DNA of 64,000 nucleotides from NCBI GenBank assembly GCA_032871835.1, contig CM065297.1:34109598-34173597 (forward strand), written 5' to 3'. Positions 10,771 through 22,395 of the stretch are shown here, in pieces. The DNA comes from Dipteronia dyeriana. Taxonomy: Eukaryota; Streptophyta; Magnoliopsida; Sapindales; Sapindaceae. A program made the position numbers and the translations under genes. The notes under the pieces are model-generated. The model made no database searches, was not told where the DNA came from, and saw only the letters and a list, made by a program, of their open reading frames with translations. Every line of letters begins with the position of its first letter. Position 1 is the first letter of the stretch.

Positions 10771-12337
10771 TGCCTTTGTTGAATATATTTCACACACCTT
10801 TGCTATATAATTTGTTTTTGTCTTACCCACGCCTCTACAGCATATATATATATTACTTATGTGCATGTATCAAGTATTTGCATCCTATGCAAATTCTTCT
10901 TTTGACTATTGTTTCATGTGTACACACCAATTTGCATCCAATACAATCTCTTATATTATTAATTGATATATATCTTTTAATTATCCTTTTCAAATATATC
11001 TAATATATTAAAAGTGATAATAAGTATTTTAAATTTAAACTTAAGTTTAAATACTTAGATAAATGATTTAGTGAGATAAAAATAATTCTATTATTTTATT
11101 TTCACCTAAATCCATATATCAACTAACACCCTCCAATTAATAGTTAATTAATAATTCATAATTATCTTTATAATTAAGTAATCTAATTATTTAATTAATT
11201 TAACTATTAACATTCATTAATTAAATAATCTCATTATTCAATTAATTCTCGAATATATACATATCACTTTTGTAACACAATTAATTGGACAATCCAATTA
11301 ATTAACCGTGACCCTTGTTACCAAAATCGATCAGGCTAGCAAGGGGACCTTATGGACCCACAATATTTTGAGCTCCAATAATCATCGGAATCATTAATTA
11401 AACTCTTTAATTAATATTCTTTGATTATTAACTCCGGTGTTATTCCACTAAAAATCCGAAGCTGCACTCTCTTAACTGTAGACGCTTTTACACAGACCGA
11501 TACAACTCGGTGTCCAACGATATAGCTATTACATATGGTGTGATCCTCCACAGTAGTTCATAATTAGAGTTGGGTCATAATGTCTGTTATACCCCTCTAA
11601 TTACATATATCCTTTAAGTACCATTGATTCTATAATGAACAATAAATCATATTTCCTTACGGAATTAGGAGAGCGCTCATATTGTCCAAGCCCTGAATCA
11701 ACGCTTAAGAGAACTACCATCTACTTCTCACAAGAAGAAATGGATTCCACTATTGTGTACAAACCTTCCCAGCCACAAGCCAAACCGCAATCCCAACATA
11801 CGGAGTATATTGATCAAAAAATGCATCTGACCTCACCCATGGTATATCAAAGACCACGTTCTAACCTGAAGGAATCGATAAGACACTCAGGATTAAGATC
11901 ACCCACATATAGCCATCTTTAGTTGATATATATGAATCTCATCAGTAAACAGATCTTGGTGAGAGATTCATATAGATCATGGCCCAGTCCAATATGATCA
12001 CATCATACAAGGTGCCTCCATTCTCATATCTCCATATGAATGATTCAGGATAGAATCACCGTACATTACGGAATGGACCGCAACTATAGATTAACCACAA
12101 ATAAAGTACCCAGTTTTATTTGCTATCTATGGACTCTTTAGATTGCACGTCTCTTACTGTATCTATCAGTATGTGACACTCATATACACAGTTCGAGATT
12201 ACATCCGGCAATCTTGGATGTTAAATAAATGCACAAGTTATATAATAAACAACACAACAAGAATGAATTGAAATTTTCCTTTTATTTATTTAATAAATCC
12301 ATTTACAAATTACATCATTAGGGCATATTCCCCAACA
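10241..12337 (-). mobile_element. Solo LTR, family A, minus strand
   Basis: On the minus strand it begins TGTTGGGGAATATGCCC (at 12337) and ends GGGGTTCCGACA (at 10241). It is flanked by a perfect 5-bp target duplication ATTTT (10236-10240 and 12338-12342). The same LTR occurs in the plus orientation at 24263-49640, interrupted by nested insertions, which confirms both ends independently. There is no internal region, so it is the product of LTR-LTR recombination. It contains a (TA)n tract and no convincing ORF. The lineage is not certain; by size and termini it is probably Copia. Confidence 0.85.
10717..10768. repeat. (TA)n microsatellite
   Basis: 52 bases of pure AT alternation lie inside the family A solo LTR. 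The other copy of this LTR has a (TA)n tract at the equivalent place (about 49021-49060), so the microsatellite belongs to the LTR. Confidence 0.9.
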
Positions 12338-13113
12338 ATTTTAAACTTTAATATTTTGACTTGTCCAGAAGCCATGTTTAAATAGACACTATTGAAAACT
12401 TAACGTTAAGATTTAATATCCAATACCTCAAAACATCCATGTGATGAAATTCTACTCTCATTTAATAAATGGAGCCACGATGTCCATATCTATAAATGAA
12501 GTCCTTTATCGATTAACAAATGATTACCACCAAACTATTAAGAATAGACTATGCTATATAATCGTACTCATTGAAAGCTCAAATGATAACACTTGTAACA
12601 CTTGCAACCATAATTCCATCATTTATCTCAAGATTGAGATAGACTCTCCGATTGTCTTCAAGTGAAAACTTTTATCCATTGACGGTTCTAGATAAAGTAT
12701 TTCATTGTGATCCAATTTAATGCACCCAGTGCACTAGATTCTTTTGCCCAAAGACACTACACTTTGATGATTTTAGACTCATCATAACACATTTGATCTC
12801 ACTCAAATGCTAGCAAAATAATCTACAACTTTGACAAGATAAAGGCGCCCAACCTTTATCTTAAGTTGTGAATATTATTTAAGACTAACTGAAGAATTGT
12901 GTCTACCTCATACATATCTAGATGTATGAACAATTCTTCTTATCTCATAGTCTTTTGACCTTATTATTATTTACTTTTGACAATTATAATAATTAGACTA
13001 TAAATTCTATAAGATTTGTTAAACTAGAAATCACTTTATTAATATGAAATGATTTTCAAATACATTATTATACTCTTGCTATCAAGCATAATCCCAACAA
13101 TCTCCCACATGCT

Positions 13114-14570
13114 CTATAGCAAATGTGTCATATCTCTCATCCCTATATTCTCTAGATGCCCATCAAAAATCTTTTGTGGAAGAGCTTTTGTAAAGGGATC
13201 CGCTAGATTATCCACTGACGCGATCTTGGTAATCATCACGTCACCTTTATATACAATTTCCCTCAAAAGGTGATATTTTCTTTCAATGTGTTTCCCTCTC
13301 TTATGACTTCTTGGTTCTCTCAAATTAGCCAATGCTCCACCGTTGTCACAAAAGATAGTGATATGCTTATTCGCATCAGGAACCACTTCCTAGTCAATCA
13401 AGAATTGGCGGAGCCAGACAACCTCCTTAGCAGCCTCTCATGCGGCAACATACTCGGCTTCCATGGTGGAATCAACAATACAAGATTGCTTGATACTTCT
13501 CCATATGATTACCCCTCCTCTAATAGTAAACACAGATCCTGATGTTGATCTCCTGGAGTCAGAATCTGACTGAAAATCGAAATCTGTATACCCAACGGGA
13601 ATTAAATCCCATCCAAAGTATACAAGCATATAATCTCTCGTTCTCCTAAGATACTTGAAAATATGCTTGACTACCGTCCAGTGATCATGACCAGGCTTCG
13701 ATTGAAACCTACTAACTATGCCCACAACAAAACAAATATCTGGTCTAGTATAGAGCATTGCATACATGAGACTTCCAACTGCCGATGCATATGGAACCCT
13801 ACTCATGAATTGCTATTCATGCTCATTCTTAGGAACTTGCTCCTTAGAAAGTTTTTACCTTTCAGACATGGAATCTTGCATGGAAAACCTAGACAAGATT
13901 TTATCTATGTATGAAGCTTGGGATAATGCAATCGTTCTAGTCTTTCTATCCCTTATGACTTGGATACCAAGAATATAACTTGCTTCTCCTAAGTCCTTCA
14001 TATCAAATTGTAAAGCTAACCACTCTTTTACTGATGTCAATACACCTACATCATTTCTTATGAGTAGTCTATCATCAACGTAAAGAACTAGGAAAACCAA
14101 CTTGTCGCCTTTAATCCTTTTGTATACACAAAGTTCCTCAAGATTTTGAGTAAATCCAAAACTTTTCACGGCTTGATCAAACTTTATATTCCAGGATCTA
14201 GATGATTGCTTCAATCCATATATGGATCTTTGCAACTTGCATACCTTTTCTTCTTGGCCTTTTTCAATGAATCCCTTATGGTTGCATCATATAGATGCTT
14301 TCGTCAAGACTTTCATTAAGGAAAGTTATCTTAACGTCCATTTTCCAAATCTCTAGGTCTAGAGATGCCGCAATAGATAAGAGTATCCTAATGGATTTAA
14401 GCATGGCCACAAGAGAGAAGGTTCCTTCATAATCGATACCTTCCTTTTATGTATAACCTTTAGCTACCAATCTAGCTTTAAAGGTTTCCACATTTCCATC
14501 CATTCCTCTTTTCCTCTTGTATACCCACTTGCACCCGATGGGTTTTATCCTTTTAGGCAAGTTTACAAGA
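13114..14570 (-). pseudogene. Copia reverse transcriptase and RNase H, minus strand
   Basis: This is the 3' part of the minus-strand Copia polyprotein. Reverse transcriptase is seen from about 14570 (PIGCKWVYKRKRG, VAKGYT) to 13850, with the active-site motif YVDD intact (LVLYVDDRLL). It continues through SAVGSLMYAMLYTRPDI into RNase H (STSGSVFTIRGG, STMEAEYVAA) and the C-terminal NLADPFTKALPQK. The frame changes near 14240, 13850 and 13430, and stops occur in the fingers region, so no full protein is made. The end of the frame is about 10 bases from the polypurine tract, as expected for a Copia pol. Confidence 0.85.
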
Positions 14571-16204
14571 GACTAGACTTTCTTTTTTAACATAGATTCA
14601 ATTTTGAATTGCATTGCCTTTTGCCAATGGTGACACTCAACATCTTCCATTGCTTCCTTGTATGTATAGGGATCATCATCGTCTAGAAGATTCTCTACAG
14701 ATTCTCCTAGACCAATATATCTCTCAGGTTGTCTACTAACCTTCCCACTACGATGAGGAATGGTAGATTGTTGATCTTGTGTTGGTATGGAACTTACAAT
14801 CGGGCTTGGTAGTGAAACCTCTTGTTGAATTGTATCTCCTGAAAGATCATTCAGGAAAATTATACTTTTAGGCATAAAATTATTCATATAGTCCTCTTCC
14901 AGATATTTAGCATTTGTCGAAACAAATACTTTAAGATATGAAAAACTATAAAAATAATATCTTTTGTTCCTTTTGAATACAAATATGCATGTTTCTGAAC
15001 TGGGCTCCATCTTTTGTCTTTCCTTTTAACATGTGCGCAGGACATCCAAATATCCTTAAGTGTTGTAAACTAGGCTTTCGCCCGGTCCATAACTTATGCG
15101 GTATTTTAGGAACCGACTTAAATGGTATATCGTTTAAAATACACATAGCAGTTTGAAAAGCATATCCCCAAAAAGAATTAGGAAGCATTGAATAACTCAA
15201 CATAGACCTAACCATGTCGAAAAGAGTTCTATTTCTCGTTTCTGCCACCCCATTTTCTTGAGGTGTACCTGGTGCAGAAAACTGAGAAATTATCCCATTA
15301 TCAATAACATATTGCTGAAACTCACCAGATAGATATTCTCCACCATGATCAGACCTCAAGATTTTTATACATTTCTCAAGCTGATTTTCTACTTCAGCTT
15401 TAAATACTTTGAACATGTCAAAATCATCCGACTTATGTCTCATGAGATACGCATAGCCAAATCTTGAATGATCATCCATGAAGTGATGAAGTACTCATAT
15501 ACACCTCTAGCTTGAATGCTCATAGGTCCACACACATCAGTGTGTATCAATCCTAAACATTCAATGGCTCTTGTGCCTTTGGTCGTAAACGACCTTTTGG
15601 TCATTTTACCTTCCAAACAAGATTCACAAGTTGGTAGATCATCAACCTTTAAGTCACTTAGAGGTCCGTCACTAACCAATCTTTTAATCCTATTTAGGTT
15701 AATATGACCTAGGCACAAATGCCATAGGTAGGGTTCATCTTTTGATAATTTTACTCTTTTATGATTAGGTTCCGTTGATTCCGTGTCTAACAAGTGAGAG
15801 ATATTTCTATGCAAATAGAATAAACCGTTTTCCAATGTACCTTTGTAAATAATTTTGTCATTCTTACTAATAATAAAAGCTTTATTAAATGTAAAAGAAT
15901 AATCAAATTTATTTAAACAAGAAACTGAAATTAAATTCCTCTTGAATTGAGATACATAATAAACGTCTATTAAATCTAAATGCCTATAAGAATCTAAACT
16001 AATTCTAATATCTCCCACTGAACTAGCAGACACCAATGCTCTGTTGCATAAACGCAAGTTGAATTCATTCTCATTAAGCCTTCTCCTTTTCTTGAACCCC
16101 TGTAAGGAAAGACAAATATGATTAGTGGCTCCGGAGTTTATAATCCAAGAATCCATAGAATCTGCCAAAAAAACATGTTTCAAGATAATTAATATTACCT
16201 TCAT
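14571..16204 (-). pseudogene. Copia protease, GAG-pre-integrase and integrase, minus strand
   Basis: In order from 16204 downward: the protease segment WIINSGATNHIC (Asp of the usual D-S/T-G replaced by Asn); the GAG-pre-integrase zinc motif (LWHLCLGHINLNRIK, CESCLEGK); and the integrase core. The core has its first Asp in LIHTDVCGPM, the second in RSDHGGEY and the Glu in NGVAETRN, so the DDE triad is kept. The tail HKLWTGRKPSLQHLRIFGCP leads into the variable linker, ending near 14573. One frame change is needed near 15460 and another near 14980. The Asn in the protease site would kill processing. Confidence 0.85.
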
Positions 16205-16214
16205 CGTTCTTTTC

Positions 16215-17001
16215 CTAAGACTTTGGGCAATTTCTTTTCAAATGTCCTTTTTCACCATAAAGGAAACACTTCCCTTTGATCTTGGTTACTTTCTTTGTCT
16301 CCTTCTTAGTAGGTCCTAGTTGTTTTTTCTTCTGTTGTTTCTTGACCTTCTTACGAGTCTTAACAGTAGCAACTTTACCTACGGTATGAATCTCTTGACC
16401 ATTGCCTTTCACAAGGATTTTTTTGGTGCTTTGAACATCTTGCATCAGGTCTTGCAAGGTGTATTCCTTATTATTCAAGGTGTAGTCCAACTTGAATTGA
16501 TCAAAGGAATCTGATAGTGAGTTGACAATCATGTCAATTTTGGTCTCACCATCTATCTCAGCACCATTCAGTTCAACAATGTTGAGATGTGCTATGACTT
16601 TCGTCATGTGATCTTTCACATCCTGTCTAGGTTTCAACCTAAGATTCATAAAAGCAGTCACTGTCTCTCTCTTAGTCATCCTAGACCTCATTGCAAACAT
16701 CTCCTCTAGAGACATCATTATATCGGCAGCACTCTCCATTCCTTCATGTTGCTGTAGTAAAATGTCGGAGATGGTGGCCATAATGTAACATTTAACCATC
16801 TTATTTGAAGACTCCCACTACTGATACTCATCTCTTTGTTCCTGAGTAGATTCATTAGTAGCAGTAGGTAGTTTAGGAGTAGATAGAATGAACTTATGTT
16901 TTTCATCTTGCAACAACAACCCAATTTTCCTTTTCCATTTGACATAATTATCATCAGTTTAAGTATTATCTTTTAGGATGTTGATTAGGGATGGGGACAT
17001 G
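16215..17001 (-). pseudogene. Copia gag with CCHC zinc knuckle, minus strand
   Basis: The probable start is the ATG at about 17001 (MSPSLINI), followed by the usual gag opening (NYVKWKRKIGLLLQ). The capsid-like helical part runs through SAADIMMSLEEMFAMRSR and VKDHMTKVIAHLN. A basic stretch (VKTRKKVKKQQKKKQ) precedes the zinc knuckle CFLYGEKGHLKRNC, whose second Cys is Tyr. Stops at about 16968 and 16820 and a frame change near 16800 break it. It lies directly upstream of the protease segment, in the normal Copia order. Confidence 0.8.
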
Positions 17002-18089
17002 ATTTCATTTTAATAACAAAAATTATATAAGTAAATAATCATGATAAAGCACTTTCGAATATTTCTCTTGAATTAAATAAAATAATTCAATCATAAAATT
17101 CAATGGTGATCTAACACCCATAAATGTCACGCCTCCTTTAGGAGTTCGCACCATTTACTAGTTGATTAGGTCCTACCTAATTGTTAACATAACAACCAGC
17201 ATTTTCAATTTTAGCCTTCTGATTTTATTAACAAGAACTCTTAGAAGGATATTAATAAACTCACATTGAGTGTGTTGCCAAGTTATCGACCTTCAATATA
17301 ATCCCTCACAAATATCCCTCATTTGGGAGTAGATATCGTTTGGGTTAATTGTCTAGTCTATCCTTGTAAGGAAGTATTTTACAAAATTCCATTCATGAAT
17401 ACCCATTTGATATTACATTAAACATAAAGCTCAACTAAACTTGGAGGCCGTAGGTGTTCCAAAACACCTTCTCTCACTCAATTATTTAAGGCGTGTGATC
17501 GAATTCCATAGAATGATTTACCAAGTTATCTAGATGTCAATTAGATACCTAAATCATTCAATGCATGTTCATACCGAAAGAGATATATGAGTGGCACTTT
17601 TATTCTATAAGACATGTTATCAAACAATGACAAACATTGCAATATTTATAAAAAAAATAAATAGCTACAATTTTGGTCCTTCCTAGAAAAGCAAGTAAAT
17701 TACATATGTCTTGGAATACAAAAAACTTCTTTCTTGGCGAACAAGTCTTCACGCGACCTTCGTCGTTTGGACTCTCTCGGCTGCCTTCCATGGGCGTGCG
17801 CACCCTTGGCTTCCTTCCCATGGGCGTTCGCATGCCACAACCCCATAAAGGACCGCCAAGCGTAGCCCATGGCTTCCATAGGGCAGCCGTACGCAGCCCA
17901 TGCCACAACAATCGTTGCCACGTGCTCTTAGCACGCACGTTTGTTGTTATGGCTCGTACGGTCCCAAACTTGATCCGATTGCTTCCAATTCTTCAAACCT
18001 ACGAGTCTTCGATACTTGAATGTATTTCAGGAGAATTTTAAATTAAAAAAAATACTGCAGTTATTTATTTATTTATTTATTACAATATA
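17002..18089 (-). other. Leader of the minus-strand Copia element; 5' LTR absent
   Basis: For a complete element the primer-binding site and 5' LTR should lie here or to the right. I find neither GCTCTGATACCA (the reverse complement of the initiator-Met site) nor a second copy of the LTR end TGTAGGGAAAATAG. The G/C-richer part (17750-17990) gives overlapping short frames in several phases and is probably non-coding leader. The element seems truncated at about 18040-18090, where DUF1985 sequence begins. Confidence 0.45.
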
Positions 18090-18690
18090 GTGCAGTATTT
18101 TTATTACAATAGCAAAATAAATAAAAATTTAGCAACTACCAAGAAGGAAATTATGGCGATGATAGGCCAGTATATATATGAGGTAGAGTTTCACAGCATC
18201 GTACTCCTCTCCAAACTCTCCGATGGTGACAACAACCCTCATCTCCTCCAACGAAACCTCATCGGCTCTAGAAAAGTACCGCTAATGTTTGTCATTCTCC
18301 ACTTCTGTATACACGCTCGTGTACGATACTACTCCAAACCATAATCTGGTGATCAGACAAAATTCCACCTTCGAACACCTCACCGACTGGTTCCCTAGCA
18401 TAAACTGCATCTCATCTGTTGGGCCCTAATGATGCAGCTCCCTCAAAAGCAACCGATGGATAGCACCACCCAAAAACTTCATCTCCCGATTCATCTTTAG
18501 GAAATGCCCGAAACACGACGCCATGAATCGACACCGTTCTTCATCTGCAAATTTTGTAGGGACCCAGTTCAGTGCATCGTCTATATGGGTAAAGGCTTCA
18601 AAATGGTCGTGTCGAGTCAATTTTCCCTCGTACCAGTCTCCTTGTAGAGTTTTAAGCAAATCCCTCAACCTATTTCTCATCTGCAATGTC
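18090..18690 (-). pseudogene. DUF1985 gene fragment, exon 2
   Basis: The minus strand has a clear acceptor (ACATTGCAG|ATGAGAAATAGG) near 18684. The exon reads LKTLQGDWYEGKLTRHD, FMASCFGHFLKMNREMKF, then IHRLLLRELHH, the DUF1985 signature. After a stop (TAG, near 18430) it continues in frame as GPTDEM and, with further lesions, NQSVRCSKVEFCLIT and VYTEVEN. DUF1985 proteins, often joined to an Ulp1 protease domain, are carried by Mutator-like elements in plants. The match with the second DUF1985 gene at 42995-43735 (FMASCF, LLLRE, REFCLVTGL) supports the call. The right-hand part of the domain is lost at about 18090. Confidence 0.7.
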
Positions 18691-19490
18691 ACAAAAATAA
18701 AACATCATTAAACTTAAAAAAGCTAGGAACAAAAATTAAAAGTCTCGATCCTATGTAAAAAAGGCTCGATCCTATTAAAAAAAAACTTGATCCTTTTAAA
18801 CAATAACTTGATCCCATAACAAAAAAGCTCGACCCTTTAAAAAAAAGCTCGATCTTATGACAAAAAACTCTATCCAATAACAAAAAAGCTTGATCCAATG
18901 TAAAAAAAAGCTCGATCCTTAAAAAAAAAAGCTCGATCCTATGATAAAAAAGCTCAATCCCATGATAAAAAAAACTTGATCCTATTAAAAAAAAACCTCG
19001 ACCCTTTAGAAAAAAGCTCGATCCCATGACAAAAAAGTTTGATCCCATGGCTAAAAAGATCGATCTCATAACAAAAAAGCTCGATCAGAAGTAAAAAAGC
19101 TCGATCCTATTGAAGAAAACCTCGATCCTTTCAAGAAAAGCTCGATTCCTTAAAAAAAATCTAGATCCCATTTAAAAAAAAGTTTGATCCCTTAGAAATT
19201 AAGCTCGATCCCTTAGAAATTAAGCTCGAATTACCAAAACCTAATTTTCACCAAAAAAAGCTCGACTCAACTACAAAAAAACTCGATTCTCCTACAAAAA
19301 GTCTTGGTAACCCAGAATTTGATCTTCCTCAACAAATATTCAACCACATTTCAAACCCTAACCTAAACCACAACCATTCTCTGATCTCTATTTTAACCCT
19401 AATCTACAATTTCAATCAACAAAACACAAGTTTAACATGCAATGCAAGTTATCAACAACAAAAATGAGAAACAAAACAAACTGAACTTAC
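18691..19490 (-). repeat. Intron filled by a minisatellite GGATCGAGCTTTTTT
   Basis: Between the acceptor at about 18684 and a donor at about 19490 (GATCGATAGAG|GTAAGTTCAG on the minus strand) lie some 25 degenerate units. The plus-strand form is AAAAAAGCTCGATCCYATGA, about 17-21 bases each, from 18755 to 19285. Units vary in A-run length and by point changes. The array has no coding frame of note; the 126-residue frame on the minus strand is a read-through of the repeat (FFLIGSSFF-like). Confidence 0.75.
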
Positions 19491-19719
19491 CTCTATCGAT
19501 CACAGAAAATCTGGTGTACTCTCGTTCTGGTCACTTCGCCGTCGATTTCGTTGCCGTCAATTAGCATCCCGTCAGTCTCAGTCTTGTTTTTCTCTAACTT
19601 TGAAACTGACAAATTTCTCTCTGTTTCAATAATTCGGGATATTTTCGTCTAATCACGTTAAATTGTTCATTTTAAACATACATTAGTAAAGTGGTGCTAT
19701 TTGCACAATACCCCCCCTC
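19491..19719 (-). pseudogene. DUF1985 gene 5' exon and possible element end
   Basis: A short exon ending in GATCGATAGAG with a strong GTAAGT donor lies upstream of the minisatellite intron. Its codons (LIDGNEIDGEVTRTRVH) match nothing I know. Farther out, the minus strand reads GGTATTGTGCAAATAGCACCACTTTACTAATGT near 19715-19680, followed by GATTAGACGAAAATATCCC. That is the kind of sequence found at ends of Mutator-like elements. No partner inverted copy was found on the left, so the left end is probably lost. Confidence 0.4.
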
Positions 19720-20036
19720 AAAATAGTGCCAATAATTTTTTGACCCCTTCATAAAACAAAAAACACCTACAACTGAGAGGGCAATCACCCATCACCACCA
19801 TAACAATATCATGAGGGAACTCCTCCAACCATACTCTATCATCAACAAGCGATAAAGCCAGTTTGGTTTAACAACGGGCAACCATATTGGCTTTCCTAGA
19901 GACAAAAACAACAAGCTTAGAAGACAAGAGAGAAGCAGCCTAATGTCTTGTAACACCAAACCGACTCAGCAAAAGGATCAACGTTATCATGTAGCAAATG
20001 AATAATAACTTGGGCATCAGTCTCAATAGAATATAG
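19720..20036 (-). pseudogene. RNase H-domain pseudogene, C-terminal part
   Basis: Just left of the Copia LTR the minus strand reads SIETDAQVIIHLLHDN and then, after frame changes, KANMVARC and VDDRVWLEEFPHDI. This is the plant RNase H (RVT_3-like) pattern found in LINE-related and stand-alone proteins. The N-terminal part of the same domain lies at 51600-51921 in the same orientation. The two halves are separated by the nested block, so the outermost Copia element inserted into this domain. Confidence 0.65.
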
Positions 20037-20506
20037 TGTAAGCTTCAATCTCTAATATCAGACATTCCAATTTCAAATATCATACATTCTCAAAATTAAT
20101 CCCCAATTAAGAATGCCAAAATCATCATGTTGAACTGTTAAGATTAATTGGTGAGAATACATACCTGGATCCATGTTCACAGGACAATAAACAGTGAGAT
20201 CTTCCACAACCAAATCCTCTTGAATATTGTTCCAAATATGCTCTCAGAAATCTCTCGAACGGGGATAAAAGTGGAGAGCAAATTATATATATATACAGGA
20301 TCTGACTTAGGAACCACAACCACTACCATGATCTTTATATATTAATTAAATTGAAATCTCATTAATTCCAATCCAATTAATATTGGGTTTCTATACATTT
20401 CAACCCATAGTCGAAGACATTTTCGGATCCCAATTAAGTTAGATAGCCCAAACAATTGTTATTCAATATGTAAGCCCACAATTTAGAGATCAACCAAGTT
20501 CTAGCA
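20037..20506 (-). mobile_element. Copia 3' LTR, family B, minus strand (470 bp)
   Basis: On the minus strand the tract AAGTGGGAGAT is followed by TGCTAGAACTTGG, the LTR start (20506). The LTR ends GAAGCTTACA at 20037. That end is confirmed by the second copy starting at 51445, where the same sequence follows the primer-binding site by 2 bases. The left flank is TATAG; the matching target duplication on the far side has been lost together with most of the other LTR. Confidence 0.8.
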
Positions 20507-21860
20507 ATCTCCCACTTAGGCTACATATGATTCCTGAAACAATTATTACATATAGTCTTGAGTGCACACCAAAAGCTATCTACTTCAAAATATCTCTTTA
20601 GTTACAATCTGGTCCATCCATTATATTAGCATGGGATCAAAGCAACCTTTGTTACACGTTTTCGTAACTAGACTCATCAATGGCTACCATACTAGTACAT
20701 TCAATGACATAGATCGAGTATGGATGTATAGCATGGAAATTACATATAATGTGATCTTCAACCTACCTATTTCCAACTGGTCCAACTTTATTCTTTAGTG
20801 AGATCAAACACGAATAACATTCAGAGTTTAAAAATGAACCATAAACTTTAATCTGCAGAAAATAAACACATAACATGTTTGTAACATAGAACATCATAAT
20901 GTAAACTCCCACTAAACATCATAATGTCAATTAAAACATCACCCATATGAGCAGTATGCTCATGAAGACCTTGGGTGGTAAACCTTTAGTAAGCGGATCC
21001 GTAATCATGGAGTTTGTTCGGATATGTTTTATAGCTACCTGATGACTCTGAACTCTCTTTTTAACAACGAGAAAAATGATGTCTATGTGCTTCGACTTCG
21101 TGGAGCTTTGTTTGTTGTTGAAATAAAGCACAACCGAATTATTGTCAGAATATATCTTTAATGGTCTTTCAATATCATCCACAATTCGTAGCCCAGTGAA
21201 CAAATTTCACAGCCATATCCCATGATTAGATGCCTCATAGCAGGCTATAAACTCAGCTGCCTTAGTGGAAGAAGCTATGAGTGTATATTTGGCACTCTTC
21301 CAAGAAAGGGCTCCTCCAGCTAATAGGTGAATATAGCCTGATGTGGATCTTTTACTATTCTAGTATCCAGCAAAATCGGAATCAAAATATCCAACGATCT
21401 CTAAATGAACTAATCCTCTATAAGTGAGCATTGATCTTTTGTTCTCTGTAAAAAATGCATAACCCGTTTGGCTACTTTCCAATGATCCTTCCCTTGGTTA
21501 CTTAGATGTCACCTAACATTCCCACTATGAACACTATGTCCAAATGCGTGCATACTTGAGCATACATAAGACTTCCTACAACTGATGCATAAGGGATCTT
21601 TTGCATTCCTTTCCGTTCCAACTCATTCTTGAGGCATTGGCTGATACTGAACTTGTCTCCCTTAGTAAATGGGGTATCACCTGGTGCACAACTTTTCATG
21701 CTGAATCTATCAAGAAATTTTTCGATATAACTCTTTTGCGATAACCCAATGATGCCTCAAGAGTGATCTCGATGTATTTGTATTCCTAATACAAAATAGG
21801 CGTCCCCATGTTCTTTCATCTCAAAATTCTTAGAAATATATTGAATATTAATTTCCTTTT
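20507..21860 (-). pseudogene. Copia reverse transcriptase C-terminus and RNase H, minus strand
   Basis: The minus strand from about 21845 reads FEMKEHGDAYFVLGIQIHRDHS, then APGDTPFTKGDKFSISQCLK, VGSLMYAQVCTHLDI and, in RNase H, IERPLKIYSDNNSVVLYF with SSTKSKHIDI and the terminal MITDPLTKGLPPKVF. The frame ends about 430 bases from the LTR. The spacer 20507-20930 is non-coding. The segment up to about 21430 also occurs on the plus strand at about 50830-51240. This copy therefore supplies the RNase H that the plus-strand body lacks. Confidence 0.75.
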
Positions 21861-22395
21861 TGAGTTTACTCCAGTGTGTATATTTGTATGTCGAATACCC
21901 ATGCAATTATTTCCTTTTCTTTTGGAAATAAGTGTTTAGTGTTTCAAAATAAATTGATTGAAATTATATATTTCCATAGTAACCTCTATAATACAAATTT
22001 GTTTATTTTGGAATATAAATATCTACATGTCAATTATTTATGCGAATGATGACCGCCCAGAAGGAAGGTTGTTGTTTGGCCAAATAGTATGAATACTTGT
22101 GGTGATAAATATGTGACAATTGTTAGGCTTTCCATGTGAACAATGAGTCGGTCCAAAGAAAGGCTTATTGCTTGACATGATTAATTGTCAACATTTGATT
22201 ACTGTACGGAGAGTACCACCTACTGTTGATATTTCAGTCCAAAGATTAAATGTCAATGGTATGCTAGGTATCTTGTGTTAGGGCCCACCATTGTCTGAAT
22301 TGTATGATCATGACATGTATGAATTTATTGATTGAATATTCTTATATTGTGACATGAGAATTGACTGCGAGCCTGTAATTTTGTCTTGTTCTCGA
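21861..22395 (+). other. Leader of the plus-strand Copia body
   Basis: A non-coding stretch containing ACCGCCCAGAAGGAAGG (about 22050) and AATGAGTCGGTCCAAAGAAAGG precedes gag. It resembles the untranslated leader of a common plant Copia family, as far as I recall. No primer-binding site or LTR in the plus orientation is visible to its left; the sequence passes directly into the minus-strand pol segment. Confidence 0.5.

Larger units (their letters stand above)
8718..13099 (-). mobile_element. 3' LTR of the minus-strand Copia element, split by a solo LTR
   Basis: The 3' border is firm. On the minus strand the polypurine tract GTGGGAGAT is followed at 13099 by TGTTGGGATTATGC, the LTR start. 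The far border is placed at 8718, where the plus strand reads TGTAGGGAAAATAG (minus-strand end ...CTACA); this is a guess from the TG/CA rule, because no second LTR copy is available. A 2.1-kb solo LTR plus its 5-bp target duplication interrupts it at 10241-12337. Without it the LTR would be about 2.28 kb. No gene is present; the frames at 8819-9538 are chance. Confidence 0.55.

Noticed and set aside
17600..18041. Frames on both strands in a GC-richer stretch
   Set aside because: Three or more overlapping frames of equal length on both strands reflect low stop frequency, not coding. Probable retroelement leader.
18689..19069. 126-codon minus-strand frame rich in Phe, Gly and Ser
   Set aside because: Read-through of the GGATCGAGCTTTTTT minisatellite in an intron.
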